Numbered from the stretch's first letter, positions 35,145-44,354 are shown. The stretch: DNA of 64,000 bases from UBA1433 sp964581565 (GCA_964581565.1 CAZOOZ010000004.1:62001-126000), one strand, 5' to 3'. Program-made: numbers and translations. Notes: generated from the letters alone by a model not told the origin.

Positions 35145-35588
35145 AACAGATAAGCAGACCTGCAATCTCATATAAGAAGAGGTCTGCTTAACTTTTGAAG
35201 ATGTACCGCAATGGTGTACTTCCTCCTTTTTCTCTCCTATCCCACTCATCTATAAAACTCATATTCTATAATTAAGAAATAAAGTATTCATGATCAATGG
35301 GAAGGTACATATTTGAAAATTACAGTTTGGCAACCATTGCAAGCCGCTTATAATCTTCTCAACCAAATACGTTATAGCTGTTTTCATTTATATCTTTTCT
35401 TTATATGATCCATCCTATGCTTTTGATAAACGATATACAGTAAAATTACTGTTTTTTCGTTTTCTCTAAACCCTTAGGCTCAACATACTTTGAAACATAT
35501 ATTGAATCAATACTGAAAATGCATATCCGTACAGGTGCGTAACCTTATCGGAGGTTCCAGATAATTCGGTAAACCTTTTCATCTGGTG
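35145..35588 (-). ncRNA. Candidate structured RNA, about 440 nt (copy 1)
   Basis: The predicted minus-strand transcript starts about 7 nt past the -10 box. Its 5' region can fold into successive hairpins (CCAGAT/ATCTGG enclosing GGTTTACC, AACCT/AGGTT). The 3' end is the TAAGCAGACCT/AGGTCTGCTTA hairpin at 35151-35190, followed by only a weak T-rich tail. An AAAGGAGG Shine-Dalgarno-like stretch (35229-35222) precedes only a 7-codon frame. The longest frame from its 5' end is 38 codons, without a ribosome site. No match to tmRNA, RNase P, SRP or 6S was seen. Confidence 0.4.
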
Positions 35589-35594
35589 GGTTTC

Positions 35595-35623
35595 ATTGTA
35601 TACGATATCACTTTCTTTGTCAA
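35595..35623 (-). promoter_or_regulatory. Consensus sigma-A promoter inside repeat copy 1
   Basis: On the minus strand TTGACA (35623-35618), a 17-bp spacer and TACAAT (35600-35595). The -35 begins 19 bp from the repeat boundary, so the promoter travels with the element. Confidence 0.8.
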
Positions 35624-35646
35624 TACTTTTTTGGAAATTTTTTACT

Positions 35647-36135
35647 CTAATTTTCTGCGTCTGTATGAATTACCAAAACCGGACACGGGGCTTCTGCCAG
35701 TACTCTTTGTGCAACCGAACCAATAAAGAAACGTTTTATTTTAGAAAAGCCTCTGTTTCCTATAACAATCAAATCAAATTTTTCATTTTGGGCTGTTTCT
35801 AAAATTTTAATATAAGGCTCGCCAAAATATATTTGTGTTTCAAACTCAATATTTGTAAAATCAAATTCGGAAAGAATAGATTCTAGCAAATCTGATGCAT
35901 TATGCACCATTATTTGCTTCAATGCTTCATCATCTATTTTTGTGTCCCTGCCGATAATGATTGAACCATCAACTTGGCGCCAGAGCTGTTCGTTTATTTT
36001 AAACATTCTTGCATAGTCATAATGAACGACGGTAATCAGTTTAAGATACGATTTTTTGGCTTTTGATATTTCTATCGCTTTTTTTACAGCATTTTTAGAG
36101 GCGGTAGATCCGTCTACAGGAACTAATATTTTCAT
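35647..36135 (-). CDS. Universal stress protein (UspA family)
   Basis: 162 aa. MKILVPVDGSTASKNAVKKA opens the fold, and IGNRGFSKIKRFFIGSVAQRVLAEAPCPVLVI near the end is the ATP-binding G-x2-G-x9-GS pattern. Near residue 52 there is an insert, LWRQVDGSIIIGRDTK, also present in the second UspA at 48909-49367. It is transcribed away from the trehalose genes, downstream of galU. Its stop is 4 bp from the direct repeat. The role is general stress; nothing more specific can be said. Confidence 0.9.
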   Translation of the reverse strand: MKILVPVDGSTASKNAVKKAIEISKAKKSYLKLITVVHYDYARMFKINEQLWRQVDGSIIIGRDTKIDDEALKQIMVHNASDLLESILSEFDFTNIEFETQIYFGEPYIKILETAQNEKFDLIVIGNRGFSKIKRFFIGSVAQRVLAEAPCPVLVIHTDAEN

Positions 36136-36206
36136 GATAATCTCCTTTAAATTTATTGAAAATATTTTTTTGAAAAAATGATGTGTAAATATTATCTATA
36201 TTTTTA

Positions 36207-37094
36207 TTATGATTGAAGTTCCGTTTCCTTTTTTACTATATTTATTAAATAATGCAAAAATTCATCTTTAATATCTTTTCGTTTTAAGGCTGTTTCAACG
36301 GTTGCTTCTAAAAAGCCTTGTTTGCTTCCTAAATCATAACGTCGACCTTCGAATATATAAGCGAAAACTTTTTCAACTTCAGCGAGTTTGTTTAATGCAT
36401 CTGTTAGCTGTATTTCTCCTCCTTTACCCGGCGATGTTTCATCAAGTATTTTAAATATTGTTGGTGTAATGATATATCTTCCCAAGATTGCTATGTCGGA
36501 TGGAGCATCACTTTCTGAAGGTTTTTCTACAAGACCGTTCACTTGATAAATGCTATCAGTTATTTTTTTCCCGTCAACTATACCATATTTATTAACTTGA
36601 GAAAGCTCAACTTGCTGAACACCCAAAATTGTTGATTGATAGTTGTCAAATACGTCAATCATTTGTTTTAAACATGGCGTGTGATCGTTATCTACAACAT
36701 CATCGCCAAGCAAAACTGCAAAAGGTTCATTACCTACAAATGTTCTCGCGCAATAAATTGCATGTCCGAGTCCCTTAGGTTCTTTTTGTCTTATATAATG
36801 GATTTCGGCAAGTTCGGAGATGTCTTTTACAATTTTTAAGAGATCGAAATTGTTTTTTCGTTCAAGTTCTTGTTCAAATTCAATTGATCGATCAAAATGA
36901 TCTTCGATCGCTCGTTTGTTTTTTCCTGTAATAATGAGAATTTCATCGATTCCGGAATTTATTGCTTCTTCAATAATATATTGAATAGTGGGTTTGTCTA
37001 CAATCGGAAGCATTTCTTTTGGCATTGCTTTTGTTGCCGGCAAAAAACGCGTTCCCAATCCTGCTGCCGGAATGATCGCTTTTCGTACACGCAT
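36207..37094 (-). CDS. galU: UTP-glucose-1-phosphate uridylyltransferase
   Basis: 295 aa, full length. The nucleotidyltransferase motif is IIPAAGLGTRFLPATKAMPKEMLPIVDKP, with LGDDVVDN for metal binding and GLVEKPSE further on. It makes UDP-glucose from glucose-1-phosphate and UTP. UDP-glucose is the donor for the OtsA domain encoded on the opposite strand 380 bp away, so the two divergent genes supply one pathway. A general role in envelope polysaccharide is also expected. Confidence 0.95.
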   Translation of the reverse strand: MRVRKAIIPAAGLGTRFLPATKAMPKEMLPIVDKPTIQYIIEEAINSGIDEILIITGKNKRAIEDHFDRSIEFEQELERKNNFDLLKIVKDISELAEIHYIRQKEPKGLGHAIYCARTFVGNEPFAVLLGDDVVDNDHTPCLKQMIDVFDNYQSTILGVQQVELSQVNKYGIVDGKKITDSIYQVNGLVEKPSESDAPSDIAILGRYIITPTIFKILDETSPGKGGEIQLTDALNKLAEVEKVFAYIFEGRRYDLGSKQGFLEATVETALKRKDIKDEFLHYLINIVKKETELQS

Positions 37095-37475
37095 ATTAAT
37101 TTATACCTGCCTTTATCATTGCATAATTAATTATTATAATATTGCTTTTTGTTTTAAAGAATAACATATTGAATAGAAAATTTCAACCAACAAGGGTTTT
37201 TACGTGTTCATAAAAAATAAAAATTTAGATAGTTTTCTTATGATTGACAGAGTAATAAAATTTGTATTTTTCTATGCAATATGTTAGCATTGTAAATAAT
37301 ATTTCAGTTTTGTTAATATAAATTTACATAAAATTTACTTGTGCCAGTATAAAATTAAAGACGTGATATTTAAGTTTAGCAAAATATTATTTCAGATAAA
37401 ATATTCTGCTTTGTAGATATTATTAAAAAACATATAGACAATAGACATAAAGGCTAAATGATAGGAGGAATGATA
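37095..37475. other. Divergent regulatory region between galU and otsAB
   Basis: 381 bp without a gene. It must hold divergent promoters for galU (minus) and otsAB (plus). The best plus-strand candidate is TTTACA (37323-37328) with TATAAA (37348-37353) at a 19-bp spacing, which is weak; TTGACA at about 37253 lacks a good -10. No clear operator palindrome or riboswitch was seen. Confidence 0.5.
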
Positions 37476-39665
37476 ATGAATAAAATAATTATTATTTCAA
37501 ACAGATTACCCATCACAGTGCAAAAAAATATTGAGAATAATATTGAATATATAGAAAGTATAGGTGGTTTATCTACCGGACTAAAAAATATTCATCACCA
37601 AGGCAACAGTATTTGGATCGGTTGGCCGGGTATATCAACAGATAAATTAACAGAAAATGAAAGAAATGATATAAATAGAACATTAATTAAAGATTATAAA
37701 TGCCTTCCTGTTTTTTTGTCTGAAGATGAAGTAAATCTTTATTATCATGGTTTTTGTAATAAAACAATATGGCCATTGTTTCATTATTTTCAAGAAAAAA
37801 CTGAATATGATTTTGAAACTTGGGAAACATATAAATCGGTAAATTTGAAATTTTTTAAAACAGTTGAATCGATAATCGAAAAAAACGATATTGTTTGGGT
37901 GCATGACTATCAGTTAATGTTGCTTCCTGAAATGATAAAAACAAAATATTACAGCACACAAGTTGGTTTCTTTTTACATATCCCCTTCCCTTCAGCTGAA
38001 ATATTTAGATTGTTAATTTGGCGCAATGAAATTTTAACTGGAATTCTAGGTGCTGACTTAATCGGCTTTCATACTTATGACTATGTCCGGCATTTTTTGA
38101 GCAGTGCGAGAAGGTTGCTTGGATTGGAAGATAATTTAAATAAAATAGCATATGAAAATAGATATGTGCAAGTCAATGCTTTTCCTATGGGCATTGAATA
38201 TAAACGTTTTTTTCAATACTGTGAAGTACATGATATTGTTGATAATGATGAGGATGATTTTGTAAATATAGGAAATATAAAAACAATACTCTCAGTCGAC
38301 AGGCTCGACTATACGAAAGGTATTCCGCAACGCATAAAATCATTTGGCAGATTTTTAAAAAATTATCCTGAATATCAAGGGAAGGTAATCTTAATTTTGA
38401 TAGTTGCTCCATCAAGAGTGGAAGTTGACTCTTATAATCAATTATTACGACAAATCAAAGAGCAAATCAGTGAAATAAACGGAAGATACGGAACCATGAA
38501 ATGGGTACCGATATTATTTTTCTTTCGTTCTTTTAGTCAAGAAAAATTAATAGAATTTTACAGGCAGACAGATGTTTTACTTGTGACTCCGCTAAGAGAC
38601 GGAATGAATTTAGTGGCAAAGGAATATATAGCTTCGAGAAATGACTATAAAGGAATGGTGGTAATCAGTGAAACTGCAGGTGCCGCTAGTGAATTGGGAG
38701 AAGCGATTATAGTCAATGCCAATGATTTTAATTCAACAGCCGAAGGAATCAAAATTGCGCTTGAAATGCCGGAAGAAGAGATTATCACAAGAAATAAAAG
38801 GATGCATGAGCGGTTAAAACGTTATAATGTTTACTTTTGGACTTCGGAATTTTTAAATTCTCTCAATCAAACTGTGATAGAATCAATCAATATAAGTACG
38901 CAAAAAAATGCAGAAGAAAATATTGAGATTATTAAAACTGAATATAAAAAAGCAAATAAAAGAGTTTTGTTTTTAGATTATGATGGCACTTTGGTAGGGC
39001 TTACATCAATACCTGAAAAGGCAAAACCTGATGAACAAATTAAAAATTTATTGACAAAATTAGCATCTGATCCACAAAATACTGTAGTAATCATTTCGGG
39101 CAGAGATCGCTATGTATTAACAAAATGGTTGGGGGATCTAAATTTATCTCTAATTGCATCTCATGGATTATGGCTGCGAACAGAAAAACAAGATGAATGG
39201 AGAATAATGATTGATTTAGATAATGATTGGAAAAGCTCGGTGCGTACTATTTTAGAATTATATACAGACCGTATCCCTGGTTCATTTATTGAGGAAAAAG
39301 AATTTTCTTTAGCGTGGCATTACAGGCAGTGTGATCCGGATATTGTAGCATCAAAACTTAGTGAAATCAAAGATGCACTTCTATCTATGATTCAATCCAG
39401 CACTTTAGAGCTGATAAATGGAAATAAAGTATTAGAGATAAACGATAGCAGATTTAACAAAGGATATGCGGCTTTGAATTTATTGCAAAATCAAGAGTGT
39501 GATTTTATATTTGCTGTTGGTGATGATGCCACAGATGAAGATTTATTTTCATTATTGCCAAAAAATGCGTACACTATTAAAATAGGAGCTGGTAGCACAA
39601 ATGCGGGCTATAGAATGAAGTCATGGCGCTCTCTAAGAAAAATGTTGGAGGAATTGACTGATTAA
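37476..39665 (+). CDS. Bifunctional trehalose-6-phosphate synthase/phosphatase (OtsA-OtsB fusion)
   Basis: 729 aa from the ATG at 37476 (AGGAGG 7 nt upstream). Residues 1-460 are a GT20 synthase: IISNRLPI, WVHDYQLMLLP, FFLHIPFPSAEIFR and DRLDYTKGIPQR are the sugar- and UDP-binding motifs. Residues about 475-729 are a HAD phosphatase starting LFLDYDGTLVGL and ending with VGDDATDEDLF. It makes trehalose-6-phosphate from UDP-glucose and glucose-6-phosphate and dephosphorylates it. The fused form is common in Bacteroidetes and eukaryotes and less usual in clostridia. It heads a plus-strand operon with GH65, pgmB and glk. Confidence 0.95.
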   Translation: MNKIIIISNRLPITVQKNIENNIEYIESIGGLSTGLKNIHHQGNSIWIGWPGISTDKLTENERNDINRTLIKDYKCLPVFLSEDEVNLYYHGFCNKTIWPLFHYFQEKTEYDFETWETYKSVNLKFFKTVESIIEKNDIVWVHDYQLMLLPEMIKTKYYSTQVGFFLHIPFPSAEIFRLLIWRNEILTGILGADLIGFHTYDYVRHFLSSARRLLGLEDNLNKIAYENRYVQVNAFPMGIEYKRFFQYCEVHDIVDNDEDDFVNIGNIKTILSVDRLDYTKGIPQRIKSFGRFLKNYPEYQGKVILILIVAPSRVEVDSYNQLLRQIKEQISEINGRYGTMKWVPILFFFRSFSQEKLIEFYRQTDVLLVTPLRDGMNLVAKEYIASRNDYKGMVVISETAGAASELGEAIIVNANDFNSTAEGIKIALEMPEEEIITRNKRMHERLKRYNVYFWTSEFLNSLNQTVIESINISTQKNAEENIEIIKTEYKKANKRVLFLDYDGTLVGLTSIPEKAKPDEQIKNLLTKLASDPQNTVVIISGRDRYVLTKWLGDLNLSLIASHGLWLRTEKQDEWRIMIDLDNDWKSSVRTILELYTDRIPGSFIEEKEFSLAWHYRQCDPDIVASKLSEIKDALLSMIQSSTLELINGNKVLEINDSRFNKGYAALNLLQNQECDFIFAVGDDATDEDLFSLLPKNAYTIKIGAGSTNAGYRMKSWRSLRKMLEELTD

Positions 39666-39711
39666 ACTATATCATTACCTGTATATCAGGCAGAAAGGAG
39701 ATTTAGTTTGT

Positions 39712-41991
39712 ATGAAAGATGACATCTATGAAGTTACCGATCTAAATTTAAGTACATATCATCTTAAGTTAAATGAAGCATTGTTTCATAATGCAAACGG
39801 GTATATTGGAATCAGATATGATTTTGAAGAAGGTTACGGAGATAAAATGAAATATATCCCGAGCCAGTATATCAATGGATTTTATGATTTTACAGAGATG
39901 AAACAGGCAGAAAATTTATATGGCTTAATAAGAGAAAAACATGTCATGGTAAATATAGCAAATACTCAATTTATAAAATTATATGTTGATGATGAAGAAT
40001 TTAGCATGTTTACCGGTACAATATTGCAAAGTAAATTATCCTTAAATATGGACAAAGGAATAACAATAAGAGATGTGATTTGGCGTTCTCCTAAAGGCAA
40101 AGAAGTGCATATTGCCATAAAACGCATGGCATCTTTTCATCAGTTATCGCTTTTTACGATTGACTATGAAATAGAATTATTAAATTTTTCAGGGAAAGTA
40201 GTTTTTGACTCCTTGCATGATGGCAATGTAATGAATTATGCACAACCATTTGATCCTCGTATTGCGGATGACTTTGAAAGTTATATTTACCCCGTAAATT
40301 GTGAAATTAAAAATGAAGGATCATGTATCACTTCTGTGACATCAAAATCTAATTTAAATGTATGCAGCTATGTAAAAAATATATTTTTTAAAGAGCATCA
40401 AAATGAATTTAAAATTAATAATAATCAAACTTTAAATCGAATAAAAGCATATGCCGATAAAGGTGAAAAGATTAGATTAATTAAGTATGCCGTATTTTCA
40501 GATTCTATTCGTTATAAAAATTGTAAAGAACAATGTTATAAGGAGATGAAAAATGCACTTGCTTTGCCTATAGAAGACTTATATAAAAAGCAGGAAATGT
40601 ATATTGCAAATTTTTGGGAAAATTGTTTAATCGAAATTGATGGCGATGATGAGTTGGATATGGCGTTGAATTTTAATTTATATCAACTTTTGCAATCTGT
40701 GAGCAAAGATCAATTCGGTAATATTTCTCCCAAAGGACTCAGCGGAGATGGATACGACGGACATTATTTTTGGGATTCTGAAATGTATGTACAACCATTT
40801 TTTACAATTACAAATCCGAAAATGACAAAAAAGCTGATTGAATATCGTTATGCTATATTAGATAAAGCAAGAGAAAACGCAAGGTTGCTCGGTCATAAAA
40901 ATGGAGCGCTTTATCCATGGAGAACAATAATGGGGAAAGAATGTTCCGGATATTTTCCGGCAGGATCTGCGCAGTATCATATAAACGGAGACATAGCATA
41001 TTCAATTATTGCCTATTATCTAGCGACGAAAGATGAAGAGTTATTATTAAAACAAGGAATGGAAATTATTTTTGAAACAGCAAGGATATGGCTTGATACA
41101 GGAAATTTTCATGATGAAAAATTTCATATTAATACGGTGACAGGCCCGGACGAGTATACTTGCCTGGTGAACAATAATTATTACACAAATGTCTTGGCGC
41201 AATATCATTTAAATTGGGCTGTGAAATTTTATTATCTCTTTAAAGATAATGAAAGCTTTGCGGAATTAACAAAAAAAATAAATCTATACGAAGATGAAAT
41301 TAAAACATATAAGATTGCTGCAAATGCAATGTATTTACCTTATGACGAAACATTAAAAATCAATCCACAGGATGATTCGTTTCTGCAAAAGGAAAAATGG
41401 GATATTGCCAGTATTCCAAAAGAATTCTTTCCCTTGCTTCTTCACTATCATCCCCTTCATATTTACAGATATCAGATATGTAAGCAAGCCGATACGGTTA
41501 TGGCACATTTCATCATTGAAGATGCACAATCTGAAGAAACAATGAAAAATTCGCTTTTATATTACGAAAAAATAACAACACATGATTCTTCTTTATCAAA
41601 GCCGATTTTTAGCATTATGGCTGCGAGACTTGGCATGGAAAAGAAAGCATATAAGTATTTCGGAGATTCGGCAAAATTAGATTTAATGGACTTAAATAAA
41701 AATACTGAAGACGGAGTGCATATAGCTAATATGGCTGGAAGTTATTTGATGATCGTCTATGGCTTTGCTGGATTTAGATTAAAAGAAAGCGGAATATCAT
41801 TTTGGCCAATGATACCAGATGAATGGAATTCATATTCTTTTAGAATAGTATATGAAAACAGTAGAATTAAGGTAAGTATTCATAAAGAAGAATGCTTATT
41901 CTATCTCGAAAAAGGAAAAAGGAAAAAGATAAAAGTTTATGGCAAAGAATATCTATTAAAAGATCATTTAATTGTTGAAAAATCAAATTAA
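39712..41991 (+). CDS. Glycoside hydrolase family 65 phosphorylase (probable trehalose phosphorylase)
   Basis: 759 aa, full length for GH65. An N-terminal beta-sandwich (about 1-270) opens with NEALFHNANGYIGIRYDFEEG; an (alpha/alpha)6 barrel follows with HYFWDSEMYVQPFF and the general acid in TGPDEYTC near residue 483. Such enzymes phosphorolyse trehalose, maltose, kojibiose or nigerose with inversion, giving beta-glucose-1-phosphate. The neighbouring otsAB and beta-phosphoglucomutase point to trehalose. It is 46 bp after otsAB with AAGGAG upstream. Confidence 0.9.
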   Translation: MKDDIYEVTDLNLSTYHLKLNEALFHNANGYIGIRYDFEEGYGDKMKYIPSQYINGFYDFTEMKQAENLYGLIREKHVMVNIANTQFIKLYVDDEEFSMFTGTILQSKLSLNMDKGITIRDVIWRSPKGKEVHIAIKRMASFHQLSLFTIDYEIELLNFSGKVVFDSLHDGNVMNYAQPFDPRIADDFESYIYPVNCEIKNEGSCITSVTSKSNLNVCSYVKNIFFKEHQNEFKINNNQTLNRIKAYADKGEKIRLIKYAVFSDSIRYKNCKEQCYKEMKNALALPIEDLYKKQEMYIANFWENCLIEIDGDDELDMALNFNLYQLLQSVSKDQFGNISPKGLSGDGYDGHYFWDSEMYVQPFFTITNPKMTKKLIEYRYAILDKARENARLLGHKNGALYPWRTIMGKECSGYFPAGSAQYHINGDIAYSIIAYYLATKDEELLLKQGMEIIFETARIWLDTGNFHDEKFHINTVTGPDEYTCLVNNNYYTNVLAQYHLNWAVKFYYLFKDNESFAELTKKINLYEDEIKTYKIAANAMYLPYDETLKINPQDDSFLQKEKWDIASIPKEFFPLLLHYHPLHIYRYQICKQADTVMAHFIIEDAQSEETMKNSLLYYEKITTHDSSLSKPIFSIMAARLGMEKKAYKYFGDSAKLDLMDLNKNTEDGVHIANMAGSYLMIVYGFAGFRLKESGISFWPMIPDEWNSYSFRIVYENSRIKVSIHKEECLFYLEKGKRKKIKVYGKEYLLKDHLIVEKSN

Positions 41992-42022
41992 CGTTAATAA
42001 TGATAAAACAATGAGGGAAATT

Positions 42023-42658
42023 ATGAAGTATAAAGCAATTGTTTTTGATCTTGACGGAGTATTATGCAATACTGATAAATATCATTATTTAGCTTGGAAA
42101 CAGCTCACTGATGAATTAGGCATCAATTTTGATGAACAGATAAATAATCGACTCCGGGGAATCGGTCGTATGGATAGTTTAAATATTATTTTAGAATCTT
42201 ATGAAGAGGCATTTTCTAACGAAGAAAAAGTGGCTTTAACGGAAAAAAAGAATACATATTATAAGAAATATCTTGAAGATTTATCCGAAAAGGATCTTTT
42301 ACCGGAAATAAAAGATACACTTGATAAACTTAGAGCAAAAAAATTAAAATTGGCTATAGGTTCTTCAAGCAAAAATACAAAGCTCATATTAAAACAATTG
42401 GGATTAGGAAATTATTTCGATGCTATATCTGACGGAACCAATATTCATAAATCAAAACCCGATCCTGAGGTTTATTTAAAAGCGAGTATATTTTTAAATA
42501 TCCAACCTCAAGATTGCCTGGTTGTTGAAGATGCTCTCTCTGGTATTCAAGCCGCAACAGCGGCTGGGATGGATTGTGCGGCTATCGGCGATGGAGTCAG
42601 ATACAATCTTGCGCGTTATAGTTTAAATACATTTTCAGAACTATTAAATATAGTTTAG
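42023..42658 (+). CDS. pgmB: Beta-phosphoglucomutase
   Basis: 211 aa from the ATG at 42023 (GAGGG 6 nt upstream); the open frame from 41972 overlaps GH65 but has no ribosome site there. The HAD motif FDLDGVLCNTDKYHYLAWKQL carries the nucleophile Asp and the cap-domain His. LAIGSSSKN and VVEDALSGIQAA are motifs II and IV. It converts beta-glucose-1-phosphate, the GH65 product, to glucose-6-phosphate. The order otsAB-GH65-pgmB-glk supports this. Confidence 0.94.
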   Translation: MKYKAIVFDLDGVLCNTDKYHYLAWKQLTDELGINFDEQINNRLRGIGRMDSLNIILESYEEAFSNEEKVALTEKKNTYYKKYLEDLSEKDLLPEIKDTLDKLRAKKLKLAIGSSSKNTKLILKQLGLGNYFDAISDGTNIHKSKPDPEVYLKASIFLNIQPQDCLVVEDALSGIQAATAAGMDCAAIGDGVRYNLARYSLNTFSELLNIV

Positions 42659-42687
42659 TTTTCATATATATTCGTGGAGGAAATGTG

Positions 42688-43698
42688 ATGATTATAGCTG
42701 CTGATATTGGTGGGACAAAGTCTGCCCTCGCCTATTTATATAATAAAAATGATAAAATATATATATTAAGACAAAAAAAATATTTAAATAAATATTTTAA
42801 TTCATTTGAAGAAGTATTGGAAACTTTCTTCAGCGAACATCCAGAAATAAAACAGATAAAGTATGCATGCTTTGCCGCCGCGGGGCCAATTATGGATGAT
42901 AAGTGCTATATGGTCAATTTAGGCTGGACAGTCGATAAGAAAAAAATTATAGAAAAATTTCCAAGTATTCAAAACATAGTATTGTGTAATGATCTTGAAG
43001 CAGTTGGTTTTGGATTAAAAATCTTATCAGATAAAGAAATTATTAATCTTACTCCGCAACTGCATAATAATCATTTTGAAGATGAAAAGAGATATGCGAT
43101 TATAGCGCCGGGGACTGGTCTCGGAGAAGCGCTTATAATAAATGATAAAGTATATCCTTCAGAAGGGTCTCACTGTAATTTCGGACCTAATTCTAAAAAG
43201 CAAATGCAGTTGTGGGAATTTCTTTTTAAAAAATTCGGGCATGTCAGTTATGAAAGAATTTTATCCGGCCCTGGTTTGCGTGAGGTGTTTCTTTTCTTAA
43301 TAAGCGAAAAGAAAATCGATAATGCAGAATTTGAAATAATTCCGGAAGAAATTACGAAAAGAGCACTTGCAGGCACCTGTGAAATATGTAAAGAAACAAT
43401 CGATTTATTTGCGGAAGTATTAGGATCCGAAGCAGGAAATGCAGCTTTAAGAATACTTGCTGTGGATGGGATATATTTAGGTGGTGGAATTTTACCTAAA
43501 ATTTTACCTTTAATACAAGAACAAAAATTTTTAGATGCATTTTATAAAAAAGGAAGATTTACCGATTTAATAAAAAAAATTCCTGTATTTATTATTATGA
43601 ACAGTAACGCCGCACTTTATGGAGCTGCTTTAGTTGCTTTTAATAAACTATATCCAATGATACAGTTTGATGCAATTGAAGATGATGTAGTGAATTAA
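42688..43698 (+). CDS. glk: Glucokinase (PF02685 type)
   Basis: 336 aa from the ATG at 42688 (GGAGG 7 nt upstream). IIAADIGGTKSALAYL is the phosphate-binding motif; IAPGTGLGEALI, GSHCNFGPNSKKQ and ILSGPGLREVF match E. coli-type glucokinase rather than the ROK family. It phosphorylates the free glucose released by trehalose phosphorolysis, returning both halves to glucose-6-phosphate. Last gene of the operon; 19 bp after its stop the second direct repeat begins. Confidence 0.9.
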   Translation: MIIAADIGGTKSALAYLYNKNDKIYILRQKKYLNKYFNSFEEVLETFFSEHPEIKQIKYACFAAAGPIMDDKCYMVNLGWTVDKKKIIEKFPSIQNIVLCNDLEAVGFGLKILSDKEIINLTPQLHNNHFEDEKRYAIIAPGTGLGEALIINDKVYPSEGSHCNFGPNSKKQMQLWEFLFKKFGHVSYERILSGPGLREVFLFLISEKKIDNAEFEIIPEEITKRALAGTCEICKETIDLFAEVLGSEAGNAALRILAVDGIYLGGGILPKILPLIQEQKFLDAFYKKGRFTDLIKKIPVFIIMNSNAALYGAALVAFNKLYPMIQFDAIEDDVVN

Positions 43699-43718
43699 TT
43701 AAAATGCAATTATTTATA

Positions 43719-44162
43719 AACAGATAAGCAGACCTGCAATCTCATATAAGAAGAGGTCTGCTTAACTTTTGAAGATGTACCGCAATGGTGTACTTCCTCC
43801 TTTTTCTCTCCTATCCCACTCATCTATAAAACTCATATTCTATAATTAAGAAATAAAGTATTCATGATCAATGGGAAGGTACATATTTGAAAATTACAGT
43901 TTGGCAACCATTGCAAGCCGCTTATAATCTTCTCAACCAAATACGTTATAGCTGTTTTCATTTATATCTTTTCTTTATATGATCCATCCTATGCTTTTGA
44001 TAAACGATATACAGTAAAATTACTGTTTTTTCGTTTTCTCTAAACCCTTAGGCTCAACATACTTTGAAACATATATTGAATCAATACTGAAAATGCATAT
44101 CCGTACAGGTGCGTAACCTTATCGGAGGTTCCAGATAATTCGGTAAACCTTTTCATCTGGTG
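43719..44162 (-). ncRNA. Candidate structured RNA, about 440 nt (copy 2)
   Basis: Same predicted transcript as at 35145-35588. Here it runs toward glk from the opposite strand and its 3' hairpin (43725-43764) could also stop glk transcription. Exact identity of the two copies implies recent duplication or gene conversion. Confidence 0.4.
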
Positions 44163-44168
44163 GGTTTC

Positions 44169-44197
44169 ATTGTATACGATATCACTTTCTTTGTCAA
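44169..44197 (-). promoter_or_regulatory. Consensus sigma-A promoter inside repeat copy 2
   Basis: TTGACA (44197-44192), 17 bp, TACAAT (44174-44169) on the minus strand, identical to copy 1. The -35 begins 19 bp inside the element boundary. Confidence 0.8.
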
Positions 44198-44354
44198 TAC
44201 TTTTTTGGAAATTTTTAATATTTATTAAATTATCATATAGTATTCACATAAATACCATCTGCATATCAATTTCAGTAAGTATTATCTTCTTATTAAATCG
44301 GCATTTGCATGTTTTCAATTTATGAACTAAATAATATTTCAAAGGCAAAATGAG

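Larger units (their letters stand above)
35144..35642 (-). repeat. 499-bp perfect direct repeat, copy 1
   Basis: Compared by eye, this block is identical base for base with 43718-44216. It lies between the rhomboid-like gene and uspA, ending 4 bp from the uspA stop. Its ends are not inverted repeats of each other and no clear target-site duplication flanks it. The minus strand holds a consensus promoter near one end and an 11-bp hairpin at the other. No reading frame spans it. It could be a non-autonomous mobile element or a duplicated RNA gene. Confidence 0.97.
43718..44216 (-). repeat. 499-bp perfect direct repeat, copy 2
   Basis: Identical to 35144-35642 in the same orientation, 8,574 bp away. 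It lies between glk and the GtrA-like gene. TATTTAT occurs just left of the element (43711-43717) and again 2 bp past its right end, which might be a target duplication but may be chance in AT-rich DNA. The two copies enclose the uspA-galU-otsAB-GH65-pgmB-glk block. Confidence 0.97.

Noticed and set aside
35043..35249. 68-codon minus-strand frame overlapping repeat copy 1 (begins MSGIGEKKEEVHH)
   Set aside because: It crosses the repeat boundary into unique AT-rich DNA, so it cannot be the same protein in copy 2. It has no ribosome site and its end is low-complexity hydrophobic.
44050..44166. 38-codon frame (begins MKRFTELSG) just after the promoter in each repeat
   Set aside because: The sequence looks mildly protein-like, but it has no Shine-Dalgarno, sits in a likely hairpin and stops early. 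A transposase remnant cannot be excluded without a search.
35144..44216. Composite transposon bounded by the two 499-bp repeats
   Set aside because: No transposase or integrase lies within or beside the repeats, their ends are not inverted repeats of each other, and no convincing target duplication flanks the whole block. Recombination between repeats remains possible.
43711..44225. TATTTAT target-site duplication around repeat copy 2
   Set aside because: It is seven A/T bases in very AT-rich DNA, offset by 2 bp from the right edge and not matched at copy 1, so it is likely chance.
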